A stretch of DNA of 64,000 nucleotides from Paenibacillus pinihumi DSM 23905 = JCM 16419 (GTDB taxonomy: Bacteria; Bacillota; Bacilli; Paenibacillales; Paenibacillaceae): positions 406,726-470,725 of the forward strand of contig NZ_KE383865.1 in the NCBI RefSeq assembly GCF_000422505.1. The letters are read 5' to 3'. A model generated the notes under the pieces. That model saw only the letters and a program-made list of their open reading frames with translations. It ran no database searches and was not told the DNA's origin. A program made the position numbers and the translations under genes. Below, piece by piece: positions 26,784-35,970 of the stretch (position 1 is its first letter; every line of letters begins with the position of its first letter).

Positions 26784-27809
26784 GTGGATTTGATAAAAAA
26801 AATATCTGTAATCAAACCCGAAATTACTTCATATCAGCATCATACAGCTATTCTTTCATTTTTAGATCAAAATGATATTAGCGACCAATGGGTGTTTGCC
26901 AACTATATTCAATTGTTTTCAATTTGGGAGGAGAATAGAATATCATTTTTTGATTTTTACTCCACCAGCTACATCATTAATTCTTGTCCTTGGATAAAAA
27001 TGCAGCATTTTAGCAGGGAACAACTTGCTGAAAAGGATATTGCAACTTTCATTATAGATTGCATTAATGAGAACAAGTATGTATACCTTGTAACCGAATG
27101 CAAACATATTTCTGTTCATAATTATGATCACCCGTTCCCGCATCCTTTAATTATCTTTGGTTATGATCGTTCAAGGGACATATTTCATATTGCTGACTTT
27201 TTTAATGGTATTTTTTCTTTTCAAGAAGCTTCATTCTATGAGATTGAAGCAAGTTATGCTCAATATATTGAAGATAGTTTTTGGTGGTCGGGAGCCAAAG
27301 TGTTTGAGAGAACTACAACGAGCTTTCCCAATTCCTGTTCACTTTCACACCTGATTTCTATTTTCTCAGATTATATAAATTCGACAAACAATGCTGATTA
27401 TAAGTTGAATTACGGGAGCGATGAGCATCACTTTATAAATGATATCAATTATAAAAGTATTGGAATCTCGGTGTATAATGACATTATAAAAAACATTGAA
27501 AACAACATTGAAAATAACATTGATAATTTCGATTTTAGAATCATACCTATACTTACAGATCACAAAAAGAATATATTAAGTCTGATTACTTATTTGTGTA
27601 AAAATGAAATCATAAGTTCATACCATTTAAACAATTTCAATGAAGTTTTTGATAATATTATGAAAGCAAGAAATCTATTCTTAAAAGACATCATCACAAA
27701 GCAATATAAAAATAAACTAGCTATAGTCGAACATATTAAAAAAGTGAAAAACTTGGAATATGAAGCGATGTCCCTTTTAATTCAGGATTTGCAGAAGTCA
27801 AGCACATAA
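26784..27809 (+). CDS. Hypothetical protein, BtrH-N/NRPS-associated-like
   Basis: A ~341-residue soluble protein of low GC content, strongly AT-rich against its neighbours. The region KISVIKPEITSYQHHTAIL, WVFANYIQLF, FDFYSTSYI, CPWIKMQHF, VYLVTECKHISVHN and PLIIFGYDRSRDIFHIADFF resembles, by my recollection, BtrH N-terminal-like proteins encoded near peptide-synthetase clusters in Paenibacillus/Brevibacillus. GTG at 26784 is preceded by GGGGGcaGGGC; a GTG at 26715 would add 23 residues but has no ribosome site. No biosynthetic gene is nearby. Function unknown; probably acquired laterally. Confidence 0.5.
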   Translation: MDLIKKISVIKPEITSYQHHTAILSFLDQNDISDQWVFANYIQLFSIWEENRISFFDFYSTSYIINSCPWIKMQHFSREQLAEKDIATFIIDCINENKYVYLVTECKHISVHNYDHPFPHPLIIFGYDRSRDIFHIADFFNGIFSFQEASFYEIEASYAQYIEDSFWWSGAKVFERTTTSFPNSCSLSHLISIFSDYINSTNNADYKLNYGSDEHHFINDINYKSIGISVYNDIIKNIENNIENNIDNFDFRIIPILTDHKKNILSLITYLCKNEIISSYHLNNFNEVFDNIMKARNLFLKDIITKQYKNKLAIVEHIKKVKNLEYEAMSLLIQDLQKSST

Positions 27810-27826
27810 AACACTACGAGCCTGCA

Positions 27827-27846
27827 AGGGGACTGCCCCTGTTTTT
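27827..27846 (+). terminator. Weak hairpin and T tract
   Basis: AGGGG-ACTG-CCCCT followed by GTTTTT. A short stem, plausible terminator for the preceding gene. The rest of 27810-28112 also has CCAGTC...GACTGG inverted repeats (27880-27911) but nothing I can name. Confidence 0.45.
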
Positions 27847-28112
27847 AAGACGGGATTAAAACATCTTGCAAGTTTAAGCAGCCAGTCGTCGATAATTAAT
27901 CGGGGACTGGTTATTTTGTTGCCAACTCACCCCCCCTCAAGATTATCCCCATCTCTTACGGCATCGTTCTATTTTAGAAATTCACATTCTCTTCTTTTCC
28001 CGAATCGTAGTTTTTGTTAAAAAATCGTCCTTTATATCAAAGACTCTGTCGAAAAAATGCTTTAACATTGCACGTGTAAGCAAATAATCTTTCATCAAGG
28101 GGGATATCACCA

Positions 28113-29432
28113 ATGAAAAGAAAACGCTTTATACAATCCACGCTGTTAGCGGTTTTGGCTTTGATTGTCATCGCCACGACTGGCTGCGGCTCAAATGGAA
28201 GCGCTTCAAAAGGTGCGGATGAAAATAGCGGGGGAGACATCGGCCTCACCTTCGGACATTTCCGGGTATCCAAGGATAATATTGATGTTCTGTTTGGCGA
28301 TACATTGAACCAGTTTAGAGCGGATCACCCGAACATCAAAATTAAAGAGGAAGCTGTCGCACATGATCCTTACCGGGACAGAACGACGACGCTTGGTGCC
28401 TCGGGTGAGCTGCCGGATATTTTCATGGCGAACGGATCGATGATTCTCGACTTTGCTTCCAAAGGGTATGTAGCGCCTTGGGATAATGTGATCAAGGAGG
28501 ATACCGCATGGAGCAATGATTTTGTAGACGGAGCTTTTGATGATTTCAAAGTGGATAATCAAATTTATGGTGTTCCCGTAAAGATGGCGGCGGTTCATAC
28601 GATTTACTATAACAAAGCCATTTTCAAGGAAATCGGTATTAACGAATTCCCGTCTGCCTGGGAAGATTTTAAGAAAGCCATTACAACACTGAAGGAAGCA
28701 GGCTATACGCCAATCGGAATGGGCAACCGCTCCAGCGTTCCTGTCGGGTCCACCGTATTCAGCACACTTGCTGACCGTGTGACGGGTACCAATTGGTTCA
28801 ACGAGGTGAAGAGCGGGGAGCGAAAGTTTACAGACCCTGAATTCATTCAGGCGCTGGAAGCGATGAAGGAACTGATCGACCTTCAAGCGTTCAACCCGGA
28901 TATTAACAGCATTGATGAAGGACAAGGGGAAGCGTTGTTCTACAACAAAGAAGCAGCCATGCACATTAGCGGCTCCTGGTTCCTGCCCCGTCTTGTCCGG
29001 GAAGCGCCAGAGGACATTGCAGCTAATACAGGAATGGCATTCTTCCCGGCAATTGAAGGCGGCAAGGGCGATGCACATGCTGTAGCAGGCGGAGGCGGCT
29101 GGTCCTATGCCGTCAATGCGCGGCTGACAGGGGAGAAGAAGGAAGCTGCGATTGAGCTGATCAAGGCACTTTCCGGTGAGAAATTTGCGGTTGCCCAGAA
29201 GGAAATCAGTGAAATTCCGGCTCGCAACGTTGCCAATTATGATGAGAGCAAGCTGTCCCCGCTGGCGAATGAATACAGCAAAATGCTCGAAGGAATCAGC
29301 TATACGCCGGTGTACGATATTCGTTTGAAGCCGGCTCTGGTGAAAACCATTTACCAAGGCGTGCAGGAACTGCTGATCGGCGCTTCCTCACCGCAGCAAA
29401 TCGCCGAGAAAGTCCAGTCCGCTGTGGAATAG
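28113..29432 (+). CDS. Sugar ABC transporter substrate-binding lipoprotein
   Basis: A 439-residue extracellular binding protein of the ExtSBP-1 (carbohydrate) family. The signal peptide ends in a lipobox IATTGC. It binds and delivers a sugar to permeases encoded directly downstream. Typical blocks are NIKIKEEAVAHDPYRDRTT, GELPDIFMANG, YGVPVKMAAVHTIYYNKAIF and SGSWFLPRLV. AAGGGGG ribosome site. It heads an operon of SBP, two permeases, two dehydrogenases and a regulator (28113-34426). Which sugar is bound cannot be read from the sequence. Confidence 0.92.
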   Translation: MKRKRFIQSTLLAVLALIVIATTGCGSNGSASKGADENSGGDIGLTFGHFRVSKDNIDVLFGDTLNQFRADHPNIKIKEEAVAHDPYRDRTTTLGASGELPDIFMANGSMILDFASKGYVAPWDNVIKEDTAWSNDFVDGAFDDFKVDNQIYGVPVKMAAVHTIYYNKAIFKEIGINEFPSAWEDFKKAITTLKEAGYTPIGMGNRSSVPVGSTVFSTLADRVTGTNWFNEVKSGERKFTDPEFIQALEAMKELIDLQAFNPDINSIDEGQGEALFYNKEAAMHISGSWFLPRLVREAPEDIAANTGMAFFPAIEGGKGDAHAVAGGGGWSYAVNARLTGEKKEAAIELIKALSGEKFAVAQKEISEIPARNVANYDESKLSPLANEYSKMLEGISYTPVYDIRLKPALVKTIYQGVQELLIGASSPQQIAEKVQSAVE

Positions 29433-29513
29433 GCCAATAGGCTGCCAGTCAGGGACAGGGGGAGGCCAAGTCTTACCTCCTTCCCAGCTTTTTCAAGAAA
29501 GTGAGGGATTGCA

Positions 29514-30389
29514 TTGAGCAGCACGGTATTCAAGTTAAAGCTCGGACAGGTGCTCCGCTATTTAGTCCCGGTATATGCCGTATACGGCTTCGCGGTGCTG
29601 CTGCCGCTGTGCATTGCGTTCATTTACAGCTTCTATAACGATGCAGGCAGCACTTTTGTCGGGGTGCAGCAATACGTCAAGCTGGTGCAGGATTCGAACT
29701 TCTGGATTTCCTTCAAAAACAACATGGTCGTCGTCGTCATCTGTGTGATCGGACAGGTCGGAATCGCCTTTGTGATTGCGACACTGCTGCAAACCAAATT
29801 TCTGAAAATGAGGGCGCTGCACCGGGTCGCGATTTTCCTGCCGGTTGTTCTGGCTCCGGTGGTCACCGGATATCTTTGGTCCCTGATCTACAATTACAGA
29901 TTCGGCATACTGAACTGGTTTTTGGGGGTGTTGGGCAAGGAGCCTGCTCTATGGCTGGATAGTCCCGGCACCGTTATTTATGCGGTATCCATTCCGCTTG
30001 TCTGGCAGTATGTCGGGCTGTATCTCATTATCTTCCTGGCGGGCATGCAGAACATCTCCTCAGATATCCATGATGCAGTCGAAATTGACGGAGCAAGCTG
30101 GATTCAGAAGACGATCCACGTCACGCTCCCGCTGCTGAAAGGGGTTATGCAGGTAGCGCTTCTGCTGTGCGTGTCCGGGACGATGAAGACCTTCGACCAT
30201 ATTTTCGTCATGACCGGAGGCGGCCCGGGTACGAATTCGATGGTGATGGCGCAGTATGCCTATGATAATGCCTTCGTCATGTCCCGTCTGGGCTATGCCA
30301 GCACGATTTCCATCGGCATGATTGTATTAAGCACAATTGTCGTGTCGCTTGTTGTCAAGCTGACAGGAGGTGGCCTGAGAAATGAATAA
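29514..30389 (+). CDS. Sugar ABC transporter permease (MalF-like)
   Basis: A 291-residue membrane protein with six helices and the permease EAA loop DIHDAVEIDGASWIQKTIHVTLP (about residues 185-207; consensus EAAxxDGAxxxxxFxxIxxP). The start is TTG at 29514, with GAGGG upstream; the 82-bp gap after the SBP gene holds no promoter. It overlaps the next gene by 8 bp. It pairs with the second permease to form the membrane channel; the ATPase is absent here. Confidence 0.92.
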   Translation: MSSTVFKLKLGQVLRYLVPVYAVYGFAVLLPLCIAFIYSFYNDAGSTFVGVQQYVKLVQDSNFWISFKNNMVVVVICVIGQVGIAFVIATLLQTKFLKMRALHRVAIFLPVVLAPVVTGYLWSLIYNYRFGILNWFLGVLGKEPALWLDSPGTVIYAVSIPLVWQYVGLYLIIFLAGMQNISSDIHDAVEIDGASWIQKTIHVTLPLLKGVMQVALLLCVSGTMKTFDHIFVMTGGGPGTNSMVMAQYAYDNAFVMSRLGYASTISIGMIVLSTIVVSLVVKLTGGGLRNE

Positions 30390-31215
30390 ATTAGGAGTCC
30401 GGCTGGTTGGCACGGTTACCAATGCGCTGGTCATGCTGTTTTCATTGTCAGCCATCTTCCCGTTGATTTGGATGGGCTACACCTCGCTAAAGACGAATAA
30501 GGAATTCAGTCTGAATATTGTCAATTTGCCAACGAAGCCTGTTCTCGATAATTATGTCAGTGCTTTTGATGTCGGCGACCTGAGCAGCGCGTTATTCAGC
30601 AGCTCCTTCAACGCCGTCATTTCCGTACCGTTAATTGTGCTTTTTTCCTTTGTTATCGGCTATTTCTTCTCGCGCTTCAATTTCAGGGGGAAGCCGCTTC
30701 TGATGGCGGTATTGATGCTTGGCATGCTGATTCCTGTGCATTCGCTGCTGGTGCCGCTGTTTGTACAATTGAATACGCTAGGCATGCTTGATCACCGGCT
30801 GACGCTGCTGCTGCCGTATATTGCAATCAATCTGCCGCTAACCAGCTTCCTCTTCCTGAGCTTTATCCGGGATATTCCGGCCGAGATTGAGGAGGCGGCT
30901 TACATTGACGGCAGCACCTTCGACCGGACGCTGTTTACGGTTGTATTCCCGGTGTGCATGCCGATGATTGCAACAGCGACGATTTTGAATGTGCTTCATA
31001 CTTGGAATGAAATGCCCTTTGCCCTCATTCTGAATAAATCCGCGGAGCTGTTCACGCTTCCGGTCTGGCTTACTTTCTTCAGCAGCCAGTATTCTACGGA
31101 TTATACGGGGAAAATTGCCGGTCTTGTCATTACATCACTGCCAACTGTCATATTATATTTATTTTTTAGCCAAAAGATTATGAATGGCATGACAGCAGGA
31201 GCAGTTAAAGGTTAA
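30382..31215 (+). CDS. Sugar ABC transporter permease (MalG-like)
   Basis: A 277-residue six-helix protein with the EAA loop EIEEAAYIDGSTFDRTLFTVVFP. It begins with ATG overlapping the previous stop by 8 bp, implying translational coupling. The C-terminal helix ends MNGMTAGAVKG, the usual MalG-family tail. It forms the importer with 29514-30389 and the SBP. No ATP-binding subunit is encoded in the operon; in Firmicutes, a shared MsmX-type ATPase often serves such importers. Confidence 0.93.
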   Translation: MNKLGVRLVGTVTNALVMLFSLSAIFPLIWMGYTSLKTNKEFSLNIVNLPTKPVLDNYVSAFDVGDLSSALFSSSFNAVISVPLIVLFSFVIGYFFSRFNFRGKPLLMAVLMLGMLIPVHSLLVPLFVQLNTLGMLDHRLTLLLPYIAINLPLTSFLFLSFIRDIPAEIEEAAYIDGSTFDRTLFTVVFPVCMPMIATATILNVLHTWNEMPFALILNKSAELFTLPVWLTFFSSQYSTDYTGKIAGLVITSLPTVILYLFFSQKIMNGMTAGAVKG

Positions 31216-31254
31216 TGAATGATAGTTAACCCCCAATGAGAGGAAGTGAGGAGC

Positions 31255-32409
31255 ATGTTGATGCAGAAAATCCGGATTGGAATGATCGGCTACAATTTTA
31301 TGGGAAAAGCCCACAGCCATGCTTACCGCGATGTGCCCTTTTATTTTGACCTCAATGTGGAGCCGGTCTTGCAGACCATTGTAGGCAGGGACGAGGACCG
31401 GGTAAGTGCTGCGGCTGACAAGCTCGGATGGCTGTCTTATGAGACAGACTGGAGGCGGGTGGTGGAGCGGGAGGATATCGATCTGATCGATATCGGAACG
31501 CCGAATCATCTGCACAGTGAAATTGCAATCGCTGCGCTGGAGGCAGGCAAACATGTCATCTGCGAGAAGCCGCTTGCCCTCACGCTCAAGCAGGCAAAAG
31601 CGATGCGGGATGCAGCGCGGAAATCGGGCAGCATTCACATGATTTGCCACAACTACCGCTTTGCACCCGCAGTGCAGATGGCCAAACGTCTCATTGAAAG
31701 CGGACAGCTCGGCGAAATTTACCATTACCGGGCGAACTATTTGCAGGATTGGCTGATGGACCCGCAGTATCCGATGAGCTGGCGGCTGAATAAGGAAATT
31801 AGCGGTTCCGGGGCCCATGGGGATTTGATGTCCCACAGCATTGATCTGGCCAGGTTCCTGCTCGGCGAGATTGCTGAAGTAAGCGGAATGATGAAAACCT
31901 TCATCAAACGGAGGCCGCTTGATGGTACAGCGCCGGGAGATGGCGAAGAACCGCAATACGGAATCGTGGACGTTGATGACGCTTCGGCGTTTCTGGCAAC
32001 GTTTGAGAACGGGGCGATGGGGGTGTTCGAGGCAACGAGATTTGCCAAGGGCAACCGCAACGCCAACAGATTGGAAGTTAACGGGTCGAAGGGCGCTCTG
32101 CGCTGGGATATGGAAAATATGAATCTGCTACAGGTCTATTTGGATGAAGAGAAGAAGAATGGATTGGAAGGATTCCGAACCATCAACTGCACCGAAGAAG
32201 AGCATCCGTATGCCGGGGCATACTGGCCGTCCGGCCATATTATCGGCTATGAGCACACCTTTGTGAATTTGGTCTATGAATTGTTAAAAGGCATTGAGAC
32301 CGGGCGCAATCCTGCACCTGATTTTGAGGACGGCTACCGCAATCAGGCGGTGCTGGAGGCGGTCGAGCAGTCGGCGCGGACGGGGAGATGGGTGAAATTA
32401 AACGTTTGA
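31255..32409 (+). CDS. Gfo/Idh/MocA-family oxidoreductase
   Basis: A ~384-residue NAD(P)-dependent dehydrogenase. The Rossmann start KIRIGMIGYNFMGKAHSHAY, the block IDLIDIGTPNHLHSEIAIAALEAGKHVICEKPLALT (with the catalytic-region EKP) and the C-terminal HGDLMSHSIDLARFLLGEIAEV are family hallmarks. Relatives act on inositols, sugar lactones or amino-sugars. ATG at 31255 has GTGAGGAG upstream; a GTG at 31246 is possible. It sits between the permeases and the AraC regulator, so it probably converts the imported sugar. Confidence 0.92.
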   Translation: MLMQKIRIGMIGYNFMGKAHSHAYRDVPFYFDLNVEPVLQTIVGRDEDRVSAAADKLGWLSYETDWRRVVEREDIDLIDIGTPNHLHSEIAIAALEAGKHVICEKPLALTLKQAKAMRDAARKSGSIHMICHNYRFAPAVQMAKRLIESGQLGEIYHYRANYLQDWLMDPQYPMSWRLNKEISGSGAHGDLMSHSIDLARFLLGEIAEVSGMMKTFIKRRPLDGTAPGDGEEPQYGIVDVDDASAFLATFENGAMGVFEATRFAKGNRNANRLEVNGSKGALRWDMENMNLLQVYLDEEKKNGLEGFRTINCTEEEHPYAGAYWPSGHIIGYEHTFVNLVYELLKGIETGRNPAPDFEDGYRNQAVLEAVEQSARTGRWVKLNV

Positions 32410-32484
32410 TTCCAGCGGGGAAGAGTCTCATACTAGGACAATACCAACTTATGCAGGGGCAATATTGTTTAGGGGGCTCACACC

Positions 32485-33414
32485 ATGGATATGAATCAAA
32501 TCAATTCCCTTTCTCCGTTTGTACGTTTCGTCAAAATTACGAAGGCCGGCTACCTGGCAGGAGAGTGGCTGGACTACGATAATGTATTCACCTATATTGA
32601 GCAGGGCGAAGCCGTATTTATGCTTGGCGGCACAACCTACCCGATTGCCGAGGGCGATGTGGTGCTCATGCATCCGTTTATGCCGCACGTCATCCGCACA
32701 ACGTCGGAAGTGCCGCTCATTCAATATATTTTTCATTTTGACTGCAATTATGATCCGGTGCGCAGCCAGTGGAAGGAGATCGGCGTCGGAGGCGAGCCGC
32801 AACGTCATGTGCCGGACCGCGAGATGCTGTTTGCATCGCTGTCTCCTGTCGCCCATATCCGGGAAGTAGACCGGATTCAATTGAAAAAGCGCTTTTTAAT
32901 GATGCACAAGGAGTATATGGATAACCGCTATCTGGATTCATTGCTGCTAAAATCAAGCGCCCTTGATCTGCTGGCCATATTTCTGCGCAATCAGACGAGC
33001 CAGCCCGCGAAGGAGAACAAGGCGACCAAGGGCTGGTCGATTATTGAAAAATGCATAAACCTCATGCAACAGCATTTCAGTGATCCGGCTTTGGACAATC
33101 ATAAAATCAGTGAGCATGCCGGCATATCGACCAGCCACCTGTCGCATTTGTTCAAGGAACAGCTGGGGATTACCGTTCATAAATATTTGACGTATGTAAG
33201 GATCGACCATACCAAGCGCAAAATTCTGGAAGGCGAAGATACGCTGACGCAAATTGCGGATGAGGCTGGATTTTCCAGTATTCATCATTTCAGCCGCACA
33301 TTCAAAAATATGGTGGGCATGACTGCCAGCCGGTATATGGCGGTTCATTCCAGCTCCAGCACCACTAACGGTCAGAACAAGCCGGTCAAAACCAGGCGGA
33401 TAGGAGATAAATAG
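32485..33414 (+). CDS. AraC-family regulator with cupin sensor
   Basis: A 309-residue regulator. The N-terminal part has the cupin/AraC_binding block YIEQGEAVFMLGGTTYPIAEGDVVLMHPFMPH, a sugar-sensing beta barrel. The C-terminal part has the two HTH units ISEHAGISTSHLSHLFKEQLG and TLTQIADEAGFSSIHHFSRTFKNMVG. The ribosome site is AGGGGG. It is embedded in the sugar operon, so it likely activates it in response to the substrate. No operator can be named. Confidence 0.92.
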   Translation: MDMNQINSLSPFVRFVKITKAGYLAGEWLDYDNVFTYIEQGEAVFMLGGTTYPIAEGDVVLMHPFMPHVIRTTSEVPLIQYIFHFDCNYDPVRSQWKEIGVGGEPQRHVPDREMLFASLSPVAHIREVDRIQLKKRFLMMHKEYMDNRYLDSLLLKSSALDLLAIFLRNQTSQPAKENKATKGWSIIEKCINLMQQHFSDPALDNHKISEHAGISTSHLSHLFKEQLGITVHKYLTYVRIDHTKRKILEGEDTLTQIADEAGFSSIHHFSRTFKNMVGMTASRYMAVHSSSSTTNGQNKPVKTRRIGDK

Positions 33415-33415
33415 A

Positions 33416-34426
33416 ATGCAAAATAAAAAAATCGTATTTACAGCCCCATGGCAGGCGGAATTTCAGGAGGAGACGCTGCAAACAACTGGCTTGGAAGCCG
33501 GGCATGCCCGGGTGATAAAACGCTATACACTGATCAGTCCGGGAACGGAGCTGGCCTGTCTGTCCGGCGGGGAAAGCTGGTTTCCGATGCCGGATGTGCC
33601 GGGATATGCGGCGGTCAGCGAGATTGTAGAGCTGGGGGAGCAGACAGACGGGTTCCAGATCGGCGACCTTGTCTTTCATTACGGCAAGCATTGCCAGTAT
33701 GAATTGGTGCCGGTCTCGGGCGTCTTTCTGAAGGTTCCTGCGGATCTGGAGCCGAGGCTTGTTCCTTTCACCCGCATGGCGACTGTCGCTATGACTTCTG
33801 TAAGGGTTTCCAATATTGAGCTGGGAGACACGGTTGCTGTTACCGGGCTTGGTCTGATCGGCAATATGGCCTCCCAATTGGCCCGCTTGCAGGGAGCCAA
33901 TGTGATTGGGATCGATCTGTCAGAGGAAAGGTTAAAGCTTGCCTCAGCTTGCGGGCTTGCACTTGGCGTATCTGCGGGAAGCAGCGACGTAGCTGCCGAG
34001 GTTCGTGAAGCAACGGGTGGAGCGGGCGTGTCGGCATTGATAGAAGCGACGGGTGTCCCGAAGGTAGCGGTTGACAGCCTGCCGATGATCGCCCGGTTCG
34101 GAGAACTGATTTTCCTCGGCAGTCCGCGCGGGGAGTATACAGCCAATGTAACGGATGTGTTCAATTACAGCCACCTGATTGGAAGAGGGTCGATTACGTT
34201 CAAAGGTGCCCATGAATGGCGTTTTCCGCTGGAGCCGGATAAATTCACCAAGCATTCGCTGGTACGAAATTCGGCCATCGTCTTTGATTTGATCCGTGAC
34301 AAGAAGGTGCACATCGAGCCGCTGATCAGCCATATTCTCAAGCCGGAGGAAGCGTCCCAGGCTTACGAGGGGCTTCGCCACCATAAGGATGATTATAACG
34401 GCGTATTGTTTGACTGGTCGGAGTAG
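33416..34426 (+). CDS. Zinc-type (MDR) dehydrogenase
   Basis: A 336-residue medium-chain dehydrogenase. The start overlaps the AraC stop (2-bp gap) and the ribosome site is TAGGAG. VAVTGLGLIGNMASQLARLQGANVIGIDLSEERLKLA is the nucleotide-binding region, and the catalytic domain begins with NKKIVFTAPWQAEF. The usual zinc-binding Cys/His are only partly visible: LISPGTELACLSGG has no GHE motif, so this is of the yhdH/bacteriochlorophyllide-type MDR rather than classic sorbitol dehydrogenase. It is the last gene of the operon, followed by a strong terminator. Confidence 0.85.
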   Translation: MQNKKIVFTAPWQAEFQEETLQTTGLEAGHARVIKRYTLISPGTELACLSGGESWFPMPDVPGYAAVSEIVELGEQTDGFQIGDLVFHYGKHCQYELVPVSGVFLKVPADLEPRLVPFTRMATVAMTSVRVSNIELGDTVAVTGLGLIGNMASQLARLQGANVIGIDLSEERLKLASACGLALGVSAGSSDVAAEVREATGGAGVSALIEATGVPKVAVDSLPMIARFGELIFLGSPRGEYTANVTDVFNYSHLIGRGSITFKGAHEWRFPLEPDKFTKHSLVRNSAIVFDLIRDKKVHIEPLISHILKPEEASQAYEGLRHHKDDYNGVLFDWSE

Positions 34427-34442
34427 GGTTTGGAGAGAAGAG

Positions 34443-34489
34443 AAAACGGCAAGTTCCGGGGTACATGCATCCCGGAACTTGCCGTTTTT
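34443..34489 (+). terminator. Terminator of the sugar operon
   Basis: AAAACGGCAAGTTCCGGG pairs perfectly with CCCGGAACTTGCCGTTTT around gtacatgcat, then T5. Confidence 0.95.
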
Positions 34490-34529
34490 GCTTCAAGGCA
34501 GCTTGCTTGAGGAAGCTATAAGTCAAGCA

Positions 34530-35339
34530 TTAATCTGCACTTGCCGTAATGTGTTCCCACTTCTCAAATTCCTCGAGCATGGAATTAAGCTGTGTACGGG
34601 CCATAACGAGCCCCATGCTGCCCAAAGCCAGTCTTCTTGGCGGATTATCCGTGCCTGCAATATCGGCCACTGCCGACATTGCCTTTTCGACATTGCCATA
34701 AGGCGCAGTCTTGGCAAGATCATTGTACCAATCATATACCGGTTGATAATCTGGAATTTCACTTCTAATTTCCTGCGTATTTCCTTGGAAGCCTGTTTTG
34801 AAACCGGCAGGCTCAACAAGTGTAACGTGTATGCCCAGTTCCTTCACTTCTGCAGCCAGACCTTCGCTAAGGCTTTCGAGGGCAGCCTTTGAACTGCAGT
34901 ACACAGGCAAGGTTGGCAGACTTTGGACTCCGCCCATAGAGGAAATGTTGATAATATGTCCGGAGCGATTTTGCCGCATTTGTGGAAGAACGGCTTGAAT
35001 TGTGCTCATTACACCAAATACATTGGTTTCGTACTGCTTCCGGGCCTGGTCAACGGTTACTTCTTCAAAAACCCCCGCTTGCGCGTATCCGGCATTGTTC
35101 AGCAACACATCAATTTTTCCATATTGGTTCGTGACCTTGCTGACAACCTGATTGACCATGTCCGGATCAGTAATATCCAGAGCAAGCACTTGAACGTTGC
35201 TATAATGGCCAAATTCTGAAGCAGCCTTGGCTGTATCCCGCATCGTAGCCACGACATTCCATTCACGCTTGGCAAACTGCAGGACCAGCTCCTTGCCGAA
35301 GCCTGTTGATGTTCCAGTAATTAGGATTGTTTTGCTCAA
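34530..35339 (-). CDS. SDR-family oxidoreductase
   Basis: A 269-residue short-chain dehydrogenase with the TGTSTGFGKEL cofactor loop, NNAGYAQ, and catalytic Ser...YCSSKAALESL (Y-x3-K). The start is TTG with AGGAGGG 6 nt upstream. The promoter carries a 19-bp spacer with a central dyad matching that of the adjacent MerR gene, so it is under MerR-type activation. The substrate is unknown; related SDRs act on small carbonyl compounds. Confidence 0.9.
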   Translation of the reverse strand: MSKTILITGTSTGFGKELVLQFAKREWNVVATMRDTAKAASEFGHYSNVQVLALDITDPDMVNQVVSKVTNQYGKIDVLLNNAGYAQAGVFEEVTVDQARKQYETNVFGVMSTIQAVLPQMRQNRSGHIINISSMGGVQSLPTLPVYCSSKAALESLSEGLAAEVKELGIHVTLVEPAGFKTGFQGNTQEIRSEIPDYQPVYDWYNDLAKTAPYGNVEKAMSAVADIAGTDNPPRRLALGSMGLVMARTQLNSMLEEFEKWEHITASAD

Positions 35340-35380
35340 TTGTATTCCCTCCTGGTATAAATTCGAGCAAGCTCAAAATC

Positions 35381-35411
35381 ATCATAAGTTTTAAAGTGGA
35401 CTTTAAGTCAA
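35381..35411 (-). promoter_or_regulatory. MerR-activated promoter of the SDR gene
   Basis: TTGACT (35411-35406), a 19-bp spacer and TATGAT (35386-35381). The long spacer, with the palindrome TTAAAGT-CC-ACTTTAA at its centre, is the hallmark of MerR-family target promoters. Confidence 0.82.
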
Positions 35412-35472
35412 GGCTTCATATAGAAAAAAATCCTCGCCCTTGTGGATATGGGGGAGGATTTAACCTGCCGAT

Positions 35473-35883
35473 CTATTTCGGTGCTTCCGATTCACTGATG
35501 TACTTGAGAAAGCTGTCTTCCGGATTTCCGTCTTGAATCTGCTTATAGACCTCCAGCTTTTGGCTGACCGCTTCGAAAGCCTCGCTCAGCACCTGCTGCT
35601 TTCTCTTTATTTCTGCTTGATGCGCTTCAAGTATCGCCCTTCTTTGCCCAATCGTCGCTTCTCCCTGCAAGGCAAGATCAACAATTTTTTTCAGGTCCGC
35701 TACGCTCATTCCGGTTGCGCGGAAGCAGGTCATTAAGCGAATCCAGTCCAGATCCTTTTGTTCAAACATACGGTTTCCTTTATCGTCCCGGCGGATATTT
35801 GGCAGTAGCCCTTCTTTATCATAAAATCGGATCGTAGGTGCGGGGCAATTTAATTTTTCCGATGCTTCTTTTATTGTAAACAA
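35473..35883 (-). CDS. MerR-family regulator
   Basis: A 136-residue regulator starting (TTG at 35883) MFTIKEASEKLNCPAPTIRFYDKEGLLPNIRRDDKGNRMFEQKDLDWIRLM at residues ~1-51, the standard MerR HTH; a coiled-coil dimer helix follows (GQRRAILEAHQAEIKRKQQ). GGGGGGAG lies 5 nt before the TTG; upstream ATGs near 35955 precede the transcription start and are unlikely. No metal-binding cysteine cluster is present. Its own promoter and that of the neighbouring SDR share the 19-bp-spacer dyad, so it controls both. Confidence 0.9.
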   Translation of the reverse strand: MFTIKEASEKLNCPAPTIRFYDKEGLLPNIRRDDKGNRMFEQKDLDWIRLMTCFRATGMSVADLKKIVDLALQGEATIGQRRAILEAHQAEIKRKQQVLSEAFEAVSQKLEVYKQIQDGNPEDSFLKYISESEAPK

Positions 35884-35970
35884 TGTGCTCCCCCCAAAGG
35901 TAAGTGTATATGGTCTCCCAGCTATAATCTTGTTTCCTTTACATTTGAGCATCAAGCATCATGTCATTCC

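Noticed and set aside
28206-29357. A 383-codon open frame antisense to the sugar-binding protein gene
   Set aside because: No domain pattern; the sense strand has the lipobox and binding-protein motifs.
28113-31215. Missing ATPase as evidence for a broken sugar transporter
   Set aside because: Firmicute sugar importers commonly share one MsmX-type ATPase encoded elsewhere, so absence here is normal.
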